Shown here in pieces: positions 8,877 to 15,817 of a DNA stretch of 64,000 bases; within the stretch, counting starts at the first letter, position 1, and the number at the start of each line of letters is the position of its first letter. The stretch lies in the NCBI RefSeq assembly GCF_001536285.1, contig NZ_FAOZ01000019.1, positions 62,001 through 126,000 of the forward strand, given 5' to 3'. Both the position numbers and the translations under genes were made by a program. The notes beneath the pieces are model-generated. The model was not told where the DNA came from and did no database searches. It worked only from the letters and a program-made list of their open reading frames with translations. The stretch comes from Parafrankia irregularis (GTDB taxonomy: Bacteria > Actinomycetota > Actinomycetes > Frankiales > Frankiaceae).

Positions 8877-9383
8877 TCTGGACCGGTTCCTCTCCGCCGG
8901 GTGAAGGCCGGGCCGCTGGAGCCGCTCGGGCCACTGGAGTGGGAAGCCAGGCAGCGACCGTAGCCGGAACGTGTGCGAAGAGTGACGGGTCGCGAGTACG
9001 CGGATCCGTGGGCGTTACCAGTGGGCCAGATGGCTACAAAGCGCACGAGCGGTCTCCTCCGCCGGAAAGTTTAGTGGCCTTCGTCTCCCTTTCTGGATCA
9101 AGCTGTGTCGGATGGTTGACCTGGGCGGTTTTGCCAGAGCCAGGACAGTGCTGCCGCTGACCCCCATTGTGGCGCAGGTCACTCCGTTGGCCCCGATCCG
9201 GGGGTACCCGGAATCCGTTCATGGGTCGCCGACGGCACCGAGCACCCGGCCAGCTGCCGCGGCGAGGCACGCGGACCGTTGCGGCCGTGGTGGACGTCAC
9301 GCCCGGCCAGGCGGCCAGGCGGCCAGGCGGCCGGGCGAACGGGCGGCCGGGTGAACGGGCGGCCGGGTGAACTGGTGGTGCGC
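8877..9383. other. Intergenic region with compound tandem repeat
   Basis: 507 bp between the start of the cyclase gene and the stop of the MBL gene. No credible coding sequence was found. The 3' side is a run of 8- and 16-bp repeats (9307-9378). The promoter of the cyclase gene must lie here, but no clear element could be assigned. Confidence 0.6.
9307..9378. repeat. Compound 8-bp/16-bp tandem repeats
   Basis: Three exact copies of CCAGGCGG (9307-9330) are followed by three 16-bp units CCGGGCGAACGGGCGG, CCGGGTGAACGGGCGG and CCGGGTGAACTGGTGG (9331-9378), ending 5 bp from the MBL stop codon. Confidence 0.9.
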
Positions 9384-10163
9384 CTACCGCGAGCGCAGGT
9401 ACTCGAGCTGCGCCCGGACGGACAGCTCGGCCGCGGGCCAGAGCGCCCGGTCGACGTCGGCGTAGACGAGACGCACGACGTCCGACGGCGTGACCTCGCC
9501 GGCCGGCCGGCCCAGCTCGGACAGCGCCGCGCTGACCTGGTCGAGGCGGGCGGCCCGATGATCGAGGTAGGCCTGCGCGGCCCGGCCGGCGGCCGGCAGC
9601 TCCGGACCATGGCCAGGCAGCACCGTCATGTCACCGAGCTCGCGCAGCGACCGCAGGCTTTCGAGGTAGTCGCCGAGGCGGCCGTCGGGATGCGCGACCA
9701 CCGTGCTGCCACGCCCGAGGATGGTGTCCCCGGTGAGCACCGCCGGGTGCTGGTCGTCCCCGGTGAGGACGAACGACAGGGAGTCGGCCGTGTGCCCGGG
9801 TGTTGCCAGCACCCGCAGCTCCACCCCGGCGGCGGCGACGACGTCCCCGGCACCCAGACCTTCCGAGCCGAGGCGGTGCGCCGGGTCGAGGGCCCGGACC
9901 CACGCGCCGGTCAGGGCGTGCAGCGCCGCCGCTCCCGCACTGTGGTCGTCGTGGCCATGCGTCAGCAGGATGGCGTGCACCGGGCCGGCGGCGGCGACCC
10001 GCGCGAGGTGCTCGTCGTGGTCGGGGCCCGGGTCGACCACAACGCAGCCCGGCTCGCCGGGAGCACGCAGGATCCAGGTGTTCGTGCCCTCCAGTGTCAT
10101 CGGCCCCGGGTTCGGCGCGAGCTGGACGGATGCCAGCCGGGTGACCTCGCGGGTAGCGATCAT
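9384..10163 (-). CDS. Metallo-beta-lactamase-fold hydrolase
   Basis: 259 residues. The metal site is His69-Gly-His71-Asp-Asp73-His74 (THGHDDH), with further motifs PGHTADS, TGDTILG and PGHGPE. A C-terminal helical segment resembles the winged helix of LACTB2/glyoxalase-II-like members. Position and size match Rv3677c. Substrate is unknown; LACTB2 relatives act on RNA or thioesters. The ATG at 10161-10163 overlaps the stop of the Nudix gene (ATGA), so the two are translationally coupled. Confidence 0.9.
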   Translation of the reverse strand: MIATREVTRLASVQLAPNPGPMTLEGTNTWILRAPGEPGCVVVDPGPDHDEHLARVAAAGPVHAILLTHGHDDHSAGAAALHALTGAWVRALDPAHRLGSEGLGAGDVVAAAGVELRVLATPGHTADSLSFVLTGDDQHPAVLTGDTILGRGSTVVAHPDGRLGDYLESLRSLRELGDMTVLPGHGPELPAAGRAAQAYLDHRAARLDQVSAALSELGRPAGEVTPSDVVRLVYADVDRALWPAAELSVRAQLEYLRSR

Positions 10164-11074
10164 CGCTCGACGGTTTCGCGGTCGAGGTGAGGGAACAGCA
10201 GGCGCCAGAGCCCGTCGGCGACGGAGATCCGTGGCATGACCGGGGCGAGGTCCCGGGCCGCCGCGGCCGCGAGAACGCCCGCGACGTCGTCGAACTCGGC
10301 GAGCTCGGCCAGGGTGAAGACGGTCGGCGGCAGCATCGCCAGGGCACCTTCGTAGAACTGGTCGAGTGCCTGCGCGGGGCGGATCCAGAGCGCTCCGTCC
10401 GCCTCGGAGGAGGCGATGCCGGGCTCCTGCCCGGGCGGCAGCGCCGCGACGAAGAACCGGGTGTCGTAGCGGCGCGGCTCGAGTTCCGGGGCGACCCAGC
10501 GGGTCCAGGCGCCCAGCAGATCCGCGCGCAGTGCCAGCGATCGGCGGGTGAGCAGGTCGGCGAGGGTGAGCCGGCGGTCCTCCATCGCCTGCCGATCGCT
10601 GGCGAACGTCGTCCCGGTCTCGATCTCGGTCCCGACCCCGGCCGGTGAGGCGGGGGCCGGCCCGTCGGAGGCCGCCTGCGGTGGGGCGGCGAGCAGCACC
10701 CCGCACTCCTCGAAGGTCTCCCGGACCGCGGCGCACACCACCGCCCGGGCACGGGCGGGATCCCGGTCGAGGCCCGGCATGACCACATCGACCGGTGGCC
10801 CGGTCCAGGCGAGCATCTCGTCGCTGTCGGCGGGGTCGACGCGACCGCCGGGGAACGCGTACATCCCGCCGGCGAACGACATCGCGACGGTACGGCGGAT
10901 CATGTAGGCCTCGACTCCGCCGCCGGCCGGCGCGTCACGCAGCAGGATGACCGTCGCGGCGTCCCGCGGGACCGTGGGTGCGGCGGCGAGCCGCGCCAAC
11001 GAGGCGGCCTCCTCGGAGCTCACCCGGCGAGGGGCGCCGAACCGGGCGATCAGGGCCGACCGATGATCAACCAT
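10160..11074 (-). CDS. Nudix hydrolase, NUDT19-like
   Basis: 304 residues. The Nudix box is split by an insertion: FPGGRVDPAD near residue 74, then the distal half AAVRETFEECGVLL about 45 residues later. The insertion inside the box is typical of the NUDT19/RP2-like group, whose members often act on CoA esters. It is transcribed with the MBL hydrolase, overlapping by 4 bp. This gene has no counterpart in the M. tuberculosis order of the locus. It starts with ATG (MVDHRSALIARFG). Substrate not deducible. Confidence 0.85.
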   Translation of the reverse strand: MVDHRSALIARFGAPRRVSSEEAASLARLAAAPTVPRDAATVILLRDAPAGGGVEAYMIRRTVAMSFAGGMYAFPGGRVDPADSDEMLAWTGPPVDVVMPGLDRDPARARAVVCAAVRETFEECGVLLAAPPQAASDGPAPASPAGVGTEIETGTTFASDRQAMEDRRLTLADLLTRRSLALRADLLGAWTRWVAPELEPRRYDTRFFVAALPPGQEPGIASSEADGALWIRPAQALDQFYEGALAMLPPTVFTLAELAEFDDVAGVLAAAAARDLAPVMPRISVADGLWRLLFPHLDRETVER

Positions 11075-11113
11075 TCCCTGATGGTAGACACGCCGGGCGT
11101 GTTGATGTCGGGC

Positions 11114-11614
11114 TCAGCCTCTGACGCGGGCGACCAGCTCGATCTCGACCGGGGCCCACAGCGGGAGTGCCGCGACCCCGACGGCGGACCGGGCGTGCCG
11201 CCCGGCGTCGCCGAAGACCGCCCCCAGCAGCTCGCTGGCGCCGTTCACAACGGTCGGCTGGTCGGCGAAACCCGGCGCGCTCGCCACGAACCCGACCACC
11301 TTCACGATCCGGACCAGTGAGTCCAGGCCGCCCGCCACGGCCGCCGCGGCGGCCAGCGCGTTCAGCGCGCACACCCGGGCCAGCTCGGCGGCCCGCTCGG
11401 TGCTGATCTCGTCACCCACCAGGCCGGTCGCCGCGAGCTTGCCGCCCACCAGGGGGAGCTGGCCGGCGGTCCAGACCAGATCACCGTCGCGGACGGCCGG
11501 GACGTACGCCCCGGCCGGGCTGGGCACGGCCGGCAGGAGCAGCCCGAGCTCCGCGAGCCGCTCGGACGGCTTCGCGGTGTCAGCGGCGTCTGGGGGGAGG
11601 GCCGAAGAACTCAC
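11114..11614 (-). CDS. RidA/YjgF-family protein
   Basis: 166 residues. The RidA-like fold runs from about residue 30: PSPAGAYVPAVRDGDLVWTAGQLP, then GDEISTERAAELARVCALNALAA, and a C-terminal segment ending in VEIELVARV. RidA proteins hydrolyse reactive enamine/imine intermediates; members of this branch, the Rv3678c counterpart here, may have lost that activity. The GTG at 11612-11614 is the chosen start because the frame upstream runs through the small DUF4177-like gene. The gap to that gene is only 11 nt, so they are probably co-transcribed. Confidence 0.85.
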   Translation of the reverse strand: MSSSALPPDAADTAKPSERLAELGLLLPAVPSPAGAYVPAVRDGDLVWTAGQLPLVGGKLAATGLVGDEISTERAAELARVCALNALAAAAAVAGGLDSLVRIVKVVGFVASAPGFADQPTVVNGASELLGAVFGDAGRHARSAVGVAALPLWAPVEIELVARVRG

Positions 11615-11625
11615 CGCCGGACGCC

Positions 11626-11787
11626 CTACTGGGCCTTGGGCCGCTTGAAGTACGCGACCAGGCTCTCGGGATTGGGCCCGGGCACGACCTGGACGAGCTC
11701 CCAGCCGTCCGCGCCGAAGTTGTCGAGGATCTGCTTGGTGGCGTGGATCAGGAGCGGCGCGGTCATGTACTCCCACTTGGTCTGCAT
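11626..11787 (-). CDS. Small DUF4177-like protein
   Basis: 53 residues, MQTKWEYMTAPLL and on, with the central motif DGWELVQVVPGPN typical of small DUF4177-like proteins. It is the counterpart of Rv3678A in M. tuberculosis by sequence style and place. Two ATG codons lie six bases apart (11785-11787 and 11791-11793); the inner one is preferred since relatives begin there and AGGG stands 9 nt upstream. A TAGGGT hexamer 8 nt upstream could alternatively be a -10 element. Function unknown. Confidence 0.8.
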   Translation of the reverse strand: MQTKWEYMTAPLLIHATKQILDNFGADGWELVQVVPGPNPESLVAYFKRPKAQ

Positions 11788-11918
11788 GACCATGGACCCT
11801 AGAGCATCACCGGGCCGGCACCCGGGTGGGTGCACCGGATCAGCTGGGCATGCCGTCCGGGAGCATGCGCGGCCGGTGCGGCGGTCAGGATCTGTCGGCC
11901 CCGGGTACGGTCGAGCAC

Positions 11919-12938
11919 GTGACCGGTGACGACAAGCCGCGGGAGACGGCCGTTGCTCTCTGGGACCGCCGGCTGCACATAGTCACCGGCAAGGGTGGCA
12001 CCGGTAAGACCACGATCGCGGGCGCGCTCGCGGTGGCACTGGCCACCGGCGGCCGGCGGGTGCTGCTCACCGAGGTCGAAGGCCGCCAGCAGATCGCGCA
12101 GCTGTTCGATACCCCGCCGTTGCCGTACCGGGAGCGGAAGGTGGCGAGCGCGCCCGGCGGCGGCGAGGTGTTCGCCCTCGCCATCGACGCGGACGAGGCA
12201 CTTCTCGAATATCTGGAGATGTTCTACAACCTGCGTCGGGCCGGCCGGGCGCTCGGCCGGGTCGGCGCGGTGGACTTCGCCACGACGATCGCCCCCGGGG
12301 TCCGCGACGTGCTGCTCACGGGCAAGGTGAAGGAGGCCGTGAACCGGCCGGACGGAACCCGCCCCAGCGGGCTCGCCTACGACGCGGTCGTGCTCGACGC
12401 ACCCCCGACCGGCCGGATCGCGCGGTTCCTCAACGTGTCCGCCGAGGTCGTCGGGCTTGCCAAGATGGGTCCGATCCGGGCCCAGGCGGAGGCCGTGATG
12501 AAGGTGCTGGCACCGGAGCGGGCGGCGGTCCACCTGGTCACACTGCTGGAGGAGATGCCCGTCCAGGAGACGGTCGACGGGATCCACGAGCTGCGTGAGG
12601 TGGGTCTCCCGGTCGGGGCTGTCGTGGTGAACATGGTGCGTACCCCGCTGCTCGCGCCCGCCGAGCTCGAGCTGGCCAGGCGCGGCCAGCTCGACTACGA
12701 GGCACTCGCGACCGGGGTCAAGGAGGCCGGCATCGATCCGACTGAGGAACTGCTCGCGAACCTGGCCTGGGAGGCCGCCCAGCATGCCGAGCGGGTCGCG
12801 CTGGAGTCGGCCCAGCGGGCCCAGATCGCGCAGCTGTGCCGGCCGGTGTGCGAGGTGCCGCTGGTCGCGGACGGTGTGGATGTCGGCACGGTCCACCGCA
12901 TCGCCGAGATCCTGCGGGCGCACCGGATGAGCCCGTGA
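11919..12938 (+). CDS. Get3/ArsA-like ATPase, subunit A
   Basis: 339 residues. The deviant Walker A GKGGTGKTT retains the signature Lys of the SIMIBI class; the switch/Walker B region includes VVLDAPPTGRIARFL. It matches Rv3679 in size and position (BagA, one of a pair of Get3-like ATPases described in M. tuberculosis). Tail-anchored-protein targeting is not established in bacteria, and arsenic transport is unlikely since no ArsB is nearby. The GTG at 11919 has a TACGGT -10 element ending 7 nt upstream (11906-11911), suggesting a leaderless message. Its stop overlaps the start of the second ATPase (GTGA). Confidence 0.9.
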   Translation: MTGDDKPRETAVALWDRRLHIVTGKGGTGKTTIAGALAVALATGGRRVLLTEVEGRQQIAQLFDTPPLPYRERKVASAPGGGEVFALAIDADEALLEYLEMFYNLRRAGRALGRVGAVDFATTIAPGVRDVLLTGKVKEAVNRPDGTRPSGLAYDAVVLDAPPTGRIARFLNVSAEVVGLAKMGPIRAQAEAVMKVLAPERAAVHLVTLLEEMPVQETVDGIHELREVGLPVGAVVVNMVRTPLLAPAELELARRGQLDYEALATGVKEAGIDPTEELLANLAWEAAQHAERVALESAQRAQIAQLCRPVCEVPLVADGVDVGTVHRIAEILRAHRMSP

Positions 12939-14542
12939 GCCCCACCCACGACGAACCCGCAGGCGCGGAAAAGCCCGCCGGTGGTGCGAAGCCCACAGGA
13001 GCGGCGAAGCCGTCAGGTATCGCGAAACCAGCTGCTACCGCGAAACCAACTGCTACCGCGAAACCAGCTGATGCAGCGGAGCCAACTGGTGCAGCCGAGC
13101 CGGCCGGTGCAGCGAAGCCGGGCGGTAGGGCGAAGCCCGCTGGCGCTGCGAAGTCTGCTGGTGCCGCGAAGTCTGCTGGTGCGGCGAGGTCGGCTGGCGC
13201 TGGGAAGTCTGCTGGTGCGGCGAGGTCGGCTGGCGCTGGGAAGTCTGCTGGTGCGGCGAGGTCGGCTGGTACCGCAAAGTCTGCTGGTACCGCGAAGTCT
13301 GCTGGTGCGGCGAAGCCGGCTGGCACCGCGAAGTCGGCGGCCGCGCGGCGGTCGCGGCGGGCGGCTGCGGGCCGGCCACGCCCGCGGCCGCATCCCGTGG
13401 GTGTGCCACGCCTGGATGTCGACGCGATGCTCGACTCCGAGCGGATCATCGTGTGCTGCGGGTCCGGTGGCGTTGGCAAGACGACGACGGCCGCTGCACT
13501 CGCGCTGCGCGCCGCCGAGCGTGGCCGGCAGGTGGTGGTGCTGACCATCGATCCGGCGCGGCGCCTGGCCCAGTCGCTCGGCCTCACGGCACTGGACAAC
13601 ACCCCGCGCGAGGTCGCCGGAGTGGACGGTACGGCGGGCGGCCGGCTGGACGCGATGATGCTCGACATGAAGAGGACGTTCGACGAGATCGTCCTCGCCC
13701 ACAGCACACCCGAGCGTGCCGAGGCGCTGTTGGCGAACCCCTTCTACCAGTCGCTGTCGTCCTCCTTCGCCGGCACCCAGGAATACATGGCGATGGAGAA
13801 GCTGGGCCAGCTCGACGCCAGCGGAACCTGGGATCTGATCGTCGTCGACACCCCGCCGACGCGTTCCGCGCTGGATTTTCTCGACGCACCGGGGCACCTG
13901 GGCGATTTCCTCGACGGCCGGCTGCTGCGGGTGCTGTTGGCGCCCGCGAAGGCGGGTGGCCGGGCGTACGCGAAGGTCATCGGTGCTGGCCTGGGCATGT
14001 TCACCAAGGTCATCACCAAAGTGATCGGTGCCCAGCTCCTCGCGGACGTGAGCCAGTTCGTGGCCGCGCTGGAAACGATGTTCGGGGGCTTCCGCGCCCG
14101 TGCGGACGAGACGTTCCGCCTGCTGGCCGCGCCCGGGACCTCGTTCGTGGTGGTGGCCGCACCGGAGGCGGCGGCGCTGCGGGAGGCGTCCTACTTCGTG
14201 GATCGGCTCGACGCGGACGGGATGCCGCTCGCCGGCTGCATCGTCAACCGGATGCACTTCTGTGACACGGCCGGTCTGACGGTGGAACGGGGGCTGGCCG
14301 GCGCCGAGACGTTGACGGACCACGGCGAGCATCCGTTGGCGGCGGCGGTGCTGCGCATCCATGCCGATCGGGCCCGGCTCTCGGAGCGGGAGATCCGGTT
14401 GCGTGAACGCTTCACCAACGTGCATCCCGACACCGCGCTCGTCGAGGTCGAGGCACTCTCCGAGGACATCCACGATCTTGCCGGGCTGCGGGAGATAGGT
14501 CGTGCGCTGGCAGGTGACGGTCGCGACGCCGCGGGCACCTGA
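12935..14542 (+). CDS. Get3/ArsA-like ATPase, subunit B, with histone-H1-like N-terminal repeats
   Basis: 535 residues, about 150 more than the Rv3680 type (BagB). The extra part is residues 14-139: about 21 hexapeptides of the form (P/S)AG(A/T)AK, Ala/Lys/Pro/Ser-rich and resembling histone H1 or AlgP tails. The ATPase follows, with P-loop GSGGVGKTT at about 176-184, in which the usual signature Lys is Ser, TIDPARRLAQSLG as switch I and VVDTPPTRSALDFL as switch II. It is coupled to the first ATPase by a 4-bp overlap, so a heterodimer with one complete P-loop is likely. The tail would be strongly cationic and may bind nucleic acid or the membrane (inference). Confidence 0.9.
   Translation: MSPTHDEPAGAEKPAGGAKPTGAAKPSGIAKPAATAKPTATAKPADAAEPTGAAEPAGAAKPGGRAKPAGAAKSAGAAKSAGAARSAGAGKSAGAARSAGAGKSAGAARSAGTAKSAGTAKSAGAAKPAGTAKSAAARRSRRAAAGRPRPRPHPVGVPRLDVDAMLDSERIIVCCGSGGVGKTTTAAALALRAAERGRQVVVLTIDPARRLAQSLGLTALDNTPREVAGVDGTAGGRLDAMMLDMKRTFDEIVLAHSTPERAEALLANPFYQSLSSSFAGTQEYMAMEKLGQLDASGTWDLIVVDTPPTRSALDFLDAPGHLGDFLDGRLLRVLLAPAKAGGRAYAKVIGAGLGMFTKVITKVIGAQLLADVSQFVAALETMFGGFRARADETFRLLAAPGTSFVVVAAPEAAALREASYFVDRLDADGMPLAGCIVNRMHFCDTAGLTVERGLAGAETLTDHGEHPLAAAVLRIHADRARLSEREIRLRERFTNVHPDTALVEVEALSEDIHDLAGLREIGRALAGDGRDAAGT
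12974..13351 (+). repeat. 18-bp coding tandem repeats
   Basis: About 21 in-frame units of 18 bp with a core like GCGAAGTCTGCTGGTGC encode the hexapeptide tail. Units in the middle (13137-13310) are almost identical, which points to recent expansion and likely length variation between strains. Confidence 0.9.
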
Positions 14543-14851
14543 GCGGACTCACGGCATCCCTGAGTGCGGACCGTGAGACAGGAAAAGATCATTGGATCTG
14601 ATTACGGCCCCGGGAATCGCGCCGGTGCGATGTGAACCCGGGTCCAAAAGGGCCCTCCGCCCATTCGGGCTACTCACGGAAGCGTGAGGTCCGAGATCCT
14701 GGAGGGGACCAGCGCCACTGGTGGAGATTTCACCGCCCATCCGGGCTATACACGACTCGGATGGAAACAACTGTGAGTTACCGTCGTTGCTCAGTGTGGT
14801 GGTGTCCGTTCGACCCCGCTGTCGTCGGACACCCCCGGGTGGGGCCCTGAA
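14543..14851. other. Convergent intergenic region, ATPase B / whiB4
   Basis: 309 bp without a gene. It holds a weak inverted repeat CTCACGG/CCGTGAG (14548-14577) and two direct copies of a 22-bp sequence (14657-14678 and 14733-14754, three mismatches) containing CCGCCCAT and CGGGCTA. No T-tailed terminator was seen. Confidence 0.6.
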
Positions 14852-15208
14852 CTAGCCTGCGGACGCGGACCGGTGGTCCGCCTGGGCATCCGCGAGGAGC
14901 TTCCGCCAGGAGGTGACGTCCGGCCGGCGGCGCAGCAGAGCGCGGCGCTCCCGTTCGGTCATCCCGCCCCAGACGCCGAACTCGACCTGGTTGTCGAGGG
15001 CGTCCGCGAGGCACTCGGTGCGAACCACGCACCCGAAGCACCTGGTCTTCACCCGGTTCTGGGCTGCCCCCTGGACGAACAGCTCGTCCGGATCGAGGTC
15101 ACGACAGGCGGCGTGAGCCGTCCAGTCGCCGTCGGCGGTGGAGCCGACGAGCCGGGTCGTACTGGTAAGGCGTGACAGGCTGACGGTCGGGGTCAGGCTT
15201 CTGGTCAT
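14852..15208 (-). CDS. whiB4: WhiB-family Fe-S regulator (WhiB4-like)
   Basis: 118 residues, the same length as M. tuberculosis WhiB4 (Rv3681c) and in the same place. The four cluster Cys are 35, 57, 60 and 66, with C-x2-C-x5-C for the last three, followed by the WhiB turn GVWGG (78-82) and the basic segment RERRALLRRR. It is expected to bind an O2/NO-sensitive [4Fe-4S] cluster and regulate transcription or act as a redox switch. The ATG at 15206-15208 is preceded by AGG-rich sequence at good spacing; the frame remains open further upstream, but that part is not WhiB-like. Confidence 0.93.
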   Translation of the reverse strand: MTRSLTPTVSLSRLTSTTRLVGSTADGDWTAHAACRDLDPDELFVQGAAQNRVKTRCFGCVVRTECLADALDNQVEFGVWGGMTERERRALLRRRPDVTSWRKLLADAQADHRSASAG

Positions 15209-15373
15209 GCCACCTGCCTTTCTTCTCGAGTCCGGGTCAGGGGCCCGTGCGGGTGGTGACGTGGCGTTGAACCGAAACCGTACGGAGTGGCGTGGCCACG
15301 GCACAGACCCCACACGGGTGGTTGTCCAAATGACTAGTCCGGGCCATTGATCCCGATCGCCGCGGTAGTGCGG

Positions 15374-15428
15374 TCTGTGACAGCTGTGTGTCACTTCTGT
15401 GACGCCGCCGTGACTCTGCTGTGGCGTC
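15374..15428 (+). promoter_or_regulatory. Five tandem 11-bp CTGTGAC-type boxes
   Basis: Units TCTGTGACAGC, TGTGTGTCACT, TCTGTGACGCC, GCCGTGACTCT and GCTGTGGCGTC are phased exactly at 11 bp. OmpR-family regulators bind such 11-bp direct repeats; the (G/T)CTGTGA core resembles the reverse complement of the mycobacterial PhoP TCACAGC motif. The array abuts the -10 element at 15430-15435. Confidence 0.6.
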
Positions 15429-15429
15429 G

Positions 15430-15435
15430 TAGTCT
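15430..15435 (+). promoter_or_regulatory. -10 element TAGTCT
   Basis: TAnnnT hexamer just after the 11-bp repeats and 7 nt before an ATG at 15443, the spacing of a leaderless transcript. It is also the best candidate promoter for ponA2. Confidence 0.45.
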
Positions 15436-15442
15436 TAGTTCG

Positions 15443-15628
15443 ATGAGGTGGCGCTTGAGCCGGCTCAGGTATTGGATCAACGCAGTGCTGGCGCAGCGCA
15501 GTACTGGATCAGCGCCTCGGTCGCGGCCGGCGCGAAAACCTGCCGAAAGCAGGCATCGTCAACGGCAGCGGCGGGACTCGAGCGGAGGATTCCGGCTCAG
15601 TGTTCATACCAGGCCGAACAGCCCGTGA
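15443..15628 (+). CDS. Possible small basic protein or leader peptide upstream of ponA2
   Basis: 61 codons from an ATG placed 7 nt after a -10 element. The product begins MRWRLSRLRYWINAVLAQRS and is rich in Arg/Ser, with no recognised domain. It ends 189 bp before ponA2. It could be a real leaderless small protein, a regulatory upstream ORF in the ponA2 leader, or chance. Codon usage gives no strong support. Confidence 0.25.
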   Translation: MRWRLSRLRYWINAVLAQRSTGSAPRSRPARKPAESRHRQRQRRDSSGGFRLSVHTRPNSP

Positions 15629-15817
15629 GGGGCAGTTGCCGGGTGTTTTGGCAACAGTCGAGCCCGCGCTGATGTCGGAGTGGGCTGCGCCGTCACGTCC
15701 CACTCGGGTCGATCGGGCGACCCGCGCCCTTCACCGGGCCTGCCCGTGAAGCGCCCGGGTGCGGCGAGCACGCTGCGAAGGCGCGTCGCGGGCGGCCGGA
15801 GCCAGGGAATCGCCCCT

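Larger units (their letters stand above)
15209..15442. promoter_or_regulatory. whiB4-ponA2 divergent promoter region
   Basis: Regulatory space between divergent genes; the whole gap to the ponA2 start is 609 bp. It carries five head-to-tail 11-bp units (15374-15428) directly followed by a TAGTCT -10 element. The promoter of whiB4 should lie at 15209-15300 on the minus strand but no clear hexamers were assigned. Confidence 0.6.

Noticed and set aside
13137-13351. Regular repeats that might suggest a CRISPR-like array
   Set aside because: 18-bp units are in-frame, without spacers, and encode a protein tail.
11919-14542. Arsenite efflux pump ATPases
   Set aside because: No arsenic genes nearby; order and sequence match the Get3-like pair of mycobacteria.
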